A stretch of DNA of 64,000 nucleotides from Impatiens glandulifera (Eukaryota > Streptophyta > Magnoliopsida > Ericales > Balsaminaceae): positions 7,551,505 to 7,615,504 of the forward strand of contig NC_061862.1 in assembly GCF_907164915.1 (NCBI RefSeq), in the 5' to 3' direction. Of the stretch, positions 56,641-64,000 are shown in pieces. The translations under genes and the position numbers were made by a program. The notes under the pieces were generated by a model. The model had not been told where the DNA came from. It made no database searches and worked only from the letters and a program-made list of their open reading frames with translations. The stretch's first letter is position 1; every line of letters begins with the position of its first letter.

Positions 56641-57510
56641 AGTGGTAGAGATAAAGAGGGTTGTGTTTATAAGAAACAGTACAAGTTTATTTGTTTCTCC
56701 GGTTATCCTAGTTAAGAAAAAAAGATGGAACATGGATGTTTTGTGTAGACTACATACAACTAAATGAAATCACAATCAAGGATAACTAAATAAGTACCAT
56801 ATACCTGTACTAGTGGAAGCGTTACTAAATGAGCTTCATGAAACAATGATTTTCATCAACCGCGACTTATGTATGTATTATCATCAAATAATGGTAAGAG
56901 AATATGACATTCACAAGAATTTTTTCAGAATGAGTGTATGAATTCAGGTAATGACATTCGGATTATCAAATTCAATTGCAACATTCTAAGTATTAATAAT
57001 TGAAATATTTTCGAGAATGGCCAAGGAAAGATATTATTAGTATTTTTTATGATATTCTTATATACAGTTCTAATATGAAACTACATCTAAGATATTTTGA
57101 GCCTATTGATAAATTGATCAAAATGCTTATTTGGATTAAAGAAATAGAATATCTAGGTCATTTCTTGGGCATCAAAGCATTAAAAGGCTATCTTGGGCAG
57201 GGTATTATCGAAGATTCGTATGCAGCTTGGAACTATTAACAAACCATTACATGGTTTAACCCAAGAATGGTATGTTTAAATGAACTGAAGATGCAGAGAA
57301 GACATTTAAAACTTTGAAAAAGGCTCTAACCACCACTCTGGTAGTAGTATTACCCGATTTTTCGATTGATCTCAAAGTAGAAATAGATGCCAGCATTGGC
57401 GCAGTATTGATGTAGAAAAGAATACCCATCGCGTATCTGAGCAAATCACTGGCTAAGACACATTATGATTCTCTACCTACGAGAAAAAATAATATTAATG
57501 GCATTATCTA
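56641..57510 (+). pseudogene. Decayed Gypsy copy IV
   Basis: RT from 56695 (SPVILVKKK, FCVDYIQLNEITIKD), motif remnants to ATF-stop, then FYDILIYSSNMKLHLRYFE (57040-57100) and RNase H (57270-57490, KTFKTLKKALTTTLVVVLPDFSIDL, GAVLM-stop). Closest to the 13.2-14.1 kb copy, including the RLK junction. Confidence 0.8.
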
Positions 57511-57514
57511 AGTA

Positions 57515-60480
57515 CAACTTTCTCAAATGAAACAGAACATTATACTACAATTTGGGGATATTGATGCAGAAACTAATTCTTATACCAAATAAAAAATCTC
57601 GATCATATCCAAAAAATAATATCAACTTGCCCCAAAAAAACCCTTAAACCAAATAATGTTTTGAGGTGCAATGGAGCGAACCTTCATCCATTTTCCGTCA
57701 AGAAAGAGTTTCATTGATCAACGAATTAAAGAAACATGATTATTGATTGACTCGAATACATTGATTGATCAAACAGGGTAAAAAGTTTGGTAAATTAGGG
57801 TTTGTCTGAGCCATTAATTATTAGAAATGATATGAGATGAGAAGAACTGACCGACCTGAGGATGATGTGGAAGGAATGGTCGTCGGTTGGTGGATTTCAG
57901 TCTCCGATCACACTTCTCCTCTTAACTGGCGTAGAGCTCCGACCGACCTAGAAGAGAGACGTGGAGGAGTGTATTGATACTTTTAATTCTGAATGGTAAC
58001 ATAATAAAGAAAACAAAAAGTTGAACATAAATACTAGTTTTGATAAAGAAATCACTTTCAGTAGTGAGAATACAAAAGCAAGGCATAAATTTATCTGAAA
58101 ATTGACTAGTAAAGGTATGAACCTGAATTGGGGTATGAACCTGAATTGGACTTTTTTCGTGTAATCTTCGCAGATTATCTTCCTCCATTGTTGCCCTTTT
58201 GCTTGGCTGATAGTACATCAAACCCAGACTGCAACTATGAACAGTGCACTCATAGGCTCTCTTAGCGCAACAACAGGATATGAATATGAAAAAGATACAT
58301 TTGTCATTTTGGTAAAAAATCAGAAACAAAACATTCTCAAATGAAGCAGAACATTATACTACAATTTGGAGATATTGAAGAAGAAACTAATTCTTATACC
58401 AAATGAAAAATCTCAATCATATCCAAAAAATAATATCAGTTTGCCCCAAAAAAAACCCTTAAACTAAATAATGTTTTGAGGTGCAATGGGGAGAACCTTC
58501 ATCCATTTTCCGTCAAGAAAGAGTTTCATTGATCAACTAATTAAAGAAACATGATTATTGATGGACTCGAATACATTGATTGATCAAACAGGGTAAGAAA
58601 GTTTGGGAAATTAGGGTTTGTCTGAGTCATTAATTATTAGAAATGAATGAGAAGAACTGATCGACCTGAGGATGAAGTGGAAGGAACAGTCGTCGGGTGG
58701 TGGATTTCACTCTCCGATCACACTTCTCCTCTTAACTGGCGCAGAACTCCGACCAACCGAGAAGAGAGACGCGGAGGATTCGGTGGTGGAGGAGTGTATT
58801 GATACTTTTAATTCTGAATGGTAACATAATAAAGAAAACAAAAAAGTAACATAAAGATTAGTTCTGATAAAGAAACCACTTTCAGTAGTGAGAATACAAA
58901 AGCAATGCATAAATATATCTGAAAATTGACTAGTAAGGGTATGAACCTGAATTGGGGTATGAACCTGAATTGGACTTTTTTCGTGTAATCTTCATACTGG
59001 GTGACAGATATATCTTCCTCTATTTTTGACATTTTGCTTTGCTGCAACTATGAACAGTGCACTCATAGGTTCTCTTAGCGCAGCAACCGGATATGAATAT
59101 GAAAAAGATACATTTGTCATTTTGGTAAAAAATTAGAAACAAAACTTTCTCAAATGAAGAATAACATTATACTACAATTTGGGGATATTGATACTGAAAT
59201 TAATTCTTATACCAAATGATAAATCTCGATCATATCCAAAAAATAATATCAGCTTGCCCCAAAAAAAACCCTTAAACTAAATAATGTTTTGAGGTGCAAT
59301 GGGGCGAACCTTCATCCATTTTCCGTCAAGAAAGAGTTTCATTGATCAACTAATTAAAGAAACATTATTATTGATTGACTCGAATACATTGATTGATCAA
59401 ACAGGGTAAGAAAGTTTGGGAAATTAGGGTTTGTCTGAGCCATTAATAATTAGAAATGAAATGAGAAGAACTGACCGACCTGAGGATGATGTGGAATCAA
59501 TGGTCGTCGGGTGGTGGATTTCACTCTCCGATCACACTTCTCCTCTTAACTGGCGCAGAGCTCCGACGACCAACCGAGAAGAGAGACGCGGAGGATTCAG
59601 TGGTGGAGGAGTGTATTGATACTTTTAATTCTGAATGGTAACATAATAAAGTAAACAAAAAGTTGAACATAAAGACTAGTTTTGTTAAAGAAACCACTTT
59701 CAGTAGTGAGAATACAAAAGCAAGGCATAAATCTATCTGAAAATTGACTAGTAAAAGTATGAACCTGAATTGGGGTATGAACCTGAATTGAACTTTTTTC
59801 GTGTAATCTTCAAACTGGGTGGCAGATGTATCTTCCTCCATTGTTGCCCTTTTGCTCGGCTGATAGTACATCAACCCAGACTACAACTTTGAACAGTGCA
59901 CTCATAGGTTCTCTTAGCGCAGCAGCAGGATATATGAATATGAAAAATATACATTTGTCATTTTGGTAAAAAATCAGAAACAAAACATTCTTAAATGAAG
60001 CAGAACATTATACTACAATTTGGAGATATTGATGAAGAAACTAATTCTTATACCAAATGAAAAATCTCAATCATATCCAAAAAATAATATCAGTTTGCCC
60101 AAAAAAAAACCCTTAAACCAAATAATGTTTTGAGGTACAATGGGGCAAACCTTCATCCATTTTCCGTCAAGAAAGAGTTTCATTGATCAACTAATTAAAG
60201 AAACATGATTATTGATTGACTCGAATACATTATCAAACAGGGTAAGAAAGTTTGGTAAATTAGGGTTTGTCTAAGCCATTAATTATTAGAAATGAAATGA
60301 GAAGAACTGACCGACCTGAGGATGATGTGGAAGGAACGGTCGTCGGGCGGTGGATTTCACTCTCCGATCACACTTCTCCTCTTAACTGGTGCAGAGCTCC
60401 GACCAACCGAGAAGAGAGACGCGGAGAAAAGAGAGATGGGCTTGCTTTTCCGATCGATTTTAATGACTCAATTTTAATGA
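57515..60480. repeat. ~815-bp tandem repeat, about 3.6 units
   Basis: Units start near 57515, 58329, 59143 and 59984; the landmark TATACTACAATTTGG recurs at 57541, 58355, 59168 and 60009 (spacings 814, 813, 841). Each contains AAATAATGTTTTGAGG, a CTCCGATCACACTTCTCC block and TATGAACCTGAATTGG repeated twice. Units differ by small indels. The longest frames (- strand, 59874-59521 for example) are weak and do not match a family I know. The right part resembles 61190-61300, so a host promoter or first exon may be its origin. Confidence 0.88.
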
Positions 60481-61520
60481 CTCGAATTTTAACGACCTGA
60501 TCCGCGCCTGGAAACAAGTCTGTTGGAGGTTGGAATGTTGACATCGGAGGTAGGTGTCGGCACGCTGGAAATCCAGGCGGCTCCTGCACGGCGAAGACGG
60601 AGTTTGTCTCTGTGAAGACCTTCCAACTGTTTTTACCTTCACCGGTATTAGGATCGAGTGCGATTCAACATAGTTTTTGTCCGTGGTGGTGGTGGAACGA
60701 TCTTATGTTATAATTAACTTTGCCAATGAATTCGGATGATCATCGCCTCTCTCTAATTCCGTAAAACTATTGAAAATTAGGAAGATCAATTACAAGTTTC
60801 AGGCATCTAACAAACAAGAAAGGCACATTATCATAAACAGATAAATGTACGATTCTCTCAAGTCTCAATCCAATGCAGATGCAATCAAATATCTCTAGAA
60901 GGCATCGGGATGACAATGCACAATGAACAGCGAAAGTTATGAGGAAAAATATACAGAGAAGAGGAATTGATACCTTATAGAAATCATCACCAACGTTGAT
61001 CAAACCGGAAGATCAGATCAGATCTGCATTATTATCTGCATGATTCAATGGAGATAACAATCATCACAAAAAGGAGATAACAAAAGATGCAAAAACCTAG
61101 AGAAAATGGAAGTACGAAAACAGAGATAAAACGCTTTTCAAAGTTTTCTGCTGCCTAGAACGCGAATACAATTCTTTCTCCTTCTTCTTCCTCTCTCTGT
61201 GTTGACGCGGAGAAAAGAGAGACGCGGAGACGCGGTGGTGGTGGCGTAAACCTGGTGCAGCAGAAAAGAGAGATGGGCAGAGGGTATATTTATACTTTTA
61301 ATTATCGGCTGCGTCACCGTCCGATTAATTAATTCAGTTTATTTAAAGTCCCATTAATTCATTTAAGTCCGATAATATTTTAAAACAAATTATAAACATT
61401 ATATTGTCAAAATTTTAATTAATTTGTTCGAGATGAAATTTATTTAATATAAAATTATAATAATTAAATAATTAAAATTATTATAAGATTGATTTGATTT
61501 TAAAATAATATATAAAATTA
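60481..61520. other. Region with a possible - strand promoter
   Basis: On the - strand a TATA-like AAGTATAAATATACCC lies at about 61296-61281. A purine-rich leader (GAGAGAGGAAGAAGAAGG, about 61202-61185) follows. This could be a promoter now driving into the tandem repeats; no protein-coding exon is recognised. 61330-61520 is AT-rich. Confidence 0.4.
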
Positions 61521-61740
61521 GAGAAATGATTAGGTGAGGGAATTTAATGAGGGAATTTGGTGAGGGAATGACGTGGCATAATCTTATTCGATGAAAAAAT
61601 CAAATAATTTCTCTTTTTTCTCTCTTTCCTCTCTTTCCTCTCACTTTTACATTTTTCAACCAATGAAGATAAATGAAGGTGATGCCACGTCATTCCCTCA
61701 CCAAATTCCCTCACTAAATTCCCTCATTCTATCACTCTTC
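61521..61740. mobile_element. Mutator-type MITE, 220 bp, 9-bp target duplication
   Basis: Long terminal inverted repeats (GAGGGAATTT, GAGGGAATGACGTGGCA and their complement) of 60 bp or more. Exact 9-bp duplication ATAAAATTA at 61512-61520 and 61741-61749. Nine bases fit Mutator-like elements. It lies just beyond the last recognised TFB1 exon. Confidence 0.9.
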
Positions 61741-61777
61741 ATAAAATTATTATAAGAGGATGAGAATTATGTTTTAC

Positions 61778-63945
61778 CCGACCATCAATTGATGGTTTGA
61801 CATCGGCAAGCATCGCACTCTTGAACCCCACCCGTTGTTTCAATATTATTTTTGCATCCCGCTCTAGCAATTTCTGTATTAAATAACAAAATCAAATTCC
61901 ACTTATCACATATATATACTACAATGACTGTTTAGAGCTGCAAATCTGAAATCAACCAGATAAAATTAATGTTATAAGCAACAAAAAAATAACTAAACTT
62001 CTTAAAAAAATGTGCACGACATATCAATTCTGAGTAAAAAAGACATAGCAGTCCTTTTCTGGAGAAGTAACTCTAAGAAAGTTTGTGAATTGAACGATGA
62101 AGCTGTATAAAATAAATGTATCGTGAGAACAAACATACATATTGAACCGAGAAAACTAACCTTTCGTGTAGCCCAAAATTCAGCTTCTGTTAGAACACCC
62201 CCTAGTACAAACTGCTTATGGAGGTTCTGCAATTCACTGTGAAAAATGTAGGTAGACCTTTTAATATATAAAGATACATGTGATTCAAAATCAAGATGAT
62301 ATAAACCTACCATAATTCTGAATACTAGCATATCTTTTAAGAAATCACTAACCAAGAAAATATAGTAAGTGTTATGTAATAACCTCCTCAATGATACAGC
62401 CAATAGTTGCCCATTTCTGGGGCTTCTCAGGCACAAATGTTTCACATGGCTTCTAATCAATCTAATTTTAACTCCTTGTTGTTTTATTATGGTATACAAG
62501 ATATTTCTTCAATTATTGCTTTTAGTTTTAACATAAAAAAAATTCTATCAAAAAGATATTTCTCCTAGATGGATTAAGTATATCAATCCATTTATACTGT
62601 TTATTAAATCTAAAGCAATAAATTCATCTGGTTAGCTAGAATAACCTAACAGAATGATTGTTTTACCAGGTGTTACCAATGAAACTGGAAAATGCAGTAA
62701 CTATTAGTAAAATCTGCATATCAATCTAGTTATAGTTAGAAGATCTAACCAAATGATTATTTTATCAGGTGTTACCAAGGAAACTGTAGTAGCTATTAGT
62801 AAAATTTGCATATCTCGGTTCACATGTGATTTGTTGATATAATAGAACCAGTGCCATAGCATAAAAAATAAATGGTTCATCGTATTGAAGCAAACTTTTT
62901 GTAAGGGTTAAGGATAAGAAGTCAAACCTGTCTTCTTGAAGAAGCTTTATTCGGCGCTCCATCTCTTTAGTGCTTAGTTTCTCACCTGCTGAGTTACAGA
63001 AGCCTTCTCAACCTCAGTCTCCCACTTCCTCCAGTCTTCAAAATTAGTACAAACAATCAATGCTAAAGTAAATGGTTAAATATGAAATTACTAATTAGTA
63101 ATGCTATCTTCTGAACTAATATTAGTAATATTTGCAGATATGTTCTTTAGTTTTTAGATACACACCTACAAAATCTCTGCATGCATCACGATCAGGAAAG
63201 TTTGCAAACTAAAAAATGTAGCTTCCACCCTGTGTAATACATTAGAAAACATCAAACATCTTCTTTAGTCGAAAAGAATGCTAACTCGTATGTTCTGAGA
63301 CAAAAAAAGAATGCTAACTCGTATGAAAGCTCGCATAAAGACATATATTAAACTGTACTTCATCATTGCAGCATAAGTCAAAACTAAAACCATTTGTGAA
63401 CCAATTACTACCTGTTATAAGTTGAAACTCTATATTAAGCCTTTGTGAAGACTTTGGATCATTAGGCTTGAAGACAATCATATCCTGCGTCTGCATGAAA
63501 CTGAAACTGTTAAAAGATACTCCAAAACAATGTAAACAATCTATATACCACAGTCAAGATCCTTAAGTTGAAGAGAATAAAGTCGGGTCCAGTACAGAAA
63601 ATGAAGTAAATAACATTGTAAAACCAAAGAAAATGAAACAATAACTCTTTATCACATAAACTGAAATACTATTTTCAATCTAAAATTGAGTATGCCCATT
63701 AATAATGCTCTGATGTTATAAATTCAAATAACAATCAAGTGTCAATGCAAAGAGATCGTACTAACTTACAAACTAGCTAAATTCAACTAAATGCATTTTC
63801 TAGTTGAATGTAGACAACACAATTAACTCCAATAACATTCGTTGTTATGTAGACTTACCATCGTCAAAACATCAGCAACACCTGGATCTTTAACTTTTGA
63901 CTTATATTTTACAAATTTAGTGAGTGGTCCATTGACCATGGTCAT
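61778..63945 (-). pseudogene. TFB1: TFIIH core subunit TFB1/p62 (GTF2H1-like), partial and broken
   Basis: Exons match plant TFB1 in order: KFVKYKSKVKDPGVADVL (about 63945-63860), DMIVFKPNDPKSSQRLNIEFQL (63496-63414), GGSYIF-stop-FANFPDRDACRDFVG (63231-63167), STKEMERRIKLLQED (about 62985-62937), SELQNLHKQFVLGGVLTEAEFWATRK (62236-62161) and KLLERDAKIILKQRVGFKSAMLADVKPSIDGR (split here only by wording; 61873-61778). GT-AG borders and split codons fit at the last three. The first exons belong to the PH-like domain, the later ones to the BSD region. Problems: TAG at 63211-63209 in the PH domain, a short exon apparently missing between 63414 and 63231, and no downstream exons left of 61778. TFB1 is part of the TFIIH core in transcription and nucleotide-excision repair; this copy looks dead. 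Confidence 0.82.
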
Positions 63946-64000
63946 AATCCAAGATTCAATAACCAATTTGAGAGAAATCAAAATTGAACTTAGCACACCA

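Overview
The window is nuclear DNA from a flowering plant, probably a eudicot. The evidence is intron-bearing, AT-rich sequence, Mutator-like (MULE), hAT, Copia, Gypsy, LINE, SINE and MITE insertions of plant type, iMet-tRNA primer-binding sites, a plant-type tRNA-Leu, and decayed copies of host genes (FACT subunit SPT16, TFIIH subunit TFB1/p62, an LRR receptor-like kinase). I found no gene that is clearly intact. The density and nesting of repeats, plus a satellite array with higher-order structure, suggest pericentromeric or other heterochromatic DNA.

1-22.6 kb: three related Ulp1/DUF1985 genes carried by MULEs. MULE 1 (1497-10793) keeps both terminal inverted repeats. It carries a DUF1985+Ulp1 protease gene (+ strand) facing a mudrA-type transposase gene (- strand). 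A short motif with core TTCGCTAAGT recurs about 45 times in its promoter, introns, intergenic spacer and subterminal palindromes, and I saw none in exons. Two sister copies (1-1496 and 16.6-19.9 kb, both - strand) have a quite different G-rich motif (GTGCGTGGGG-like) in the corresponding introns. A DUF1985 gene plus element-specific reiterated noncoding motifs resembles the VANC/VANDAL anti-silencing system of Arabidopsis; this is the main candidate for an interesting system here. All copies are now broken, mostly by transition-type stop codons. A Copia LTR plus gag fragment (19.9-22.6 kb, - strand) truncates the second copy, and its LTR holds a palindromic minisatellite.

23-27 kb: an internally deleted Gypsy element hit by a 974-bp hAT element (8-bp target duplication) and a tRNA-derived SINE (15-bp target duplication), followed by a tRNA-Leu(UAG) gene and a partial tRNA copy. 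27-41 kb: a nest. One LINE carries a solo LTR and a hAT MITE. A second LINE is split by Copia A, which is split by the nearly complete Copia B. Copia B is bounded by a 322-bp direct duplication of its target instead of the usual 5 bp. 41.4-42.3 kb: an SPT16 pseudogene (- strand).

43-57.5 kb: several decayed copies of one Gypsy family that share the same stop codons and the same defect in the reverse-transcriptase active site, so they multiplied after the sequence was already dead. Between them lies a ~187-bp satellite (47.7-50.3 kb) arranged as a three-monomer higher-order repeat present four times. Two Gypsy copies are joined to a captured receptor-kinase fragment. 57.5-60.5 kb: about 3.6 units of an ~815-bp tandem repeat of unknown origin. 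61.5-64 kb: exons of a TFIIH TFB1/p62 gene (- strand) with a stop codon, a missing segment and a Mutator-type MITE beside the last visible exon.
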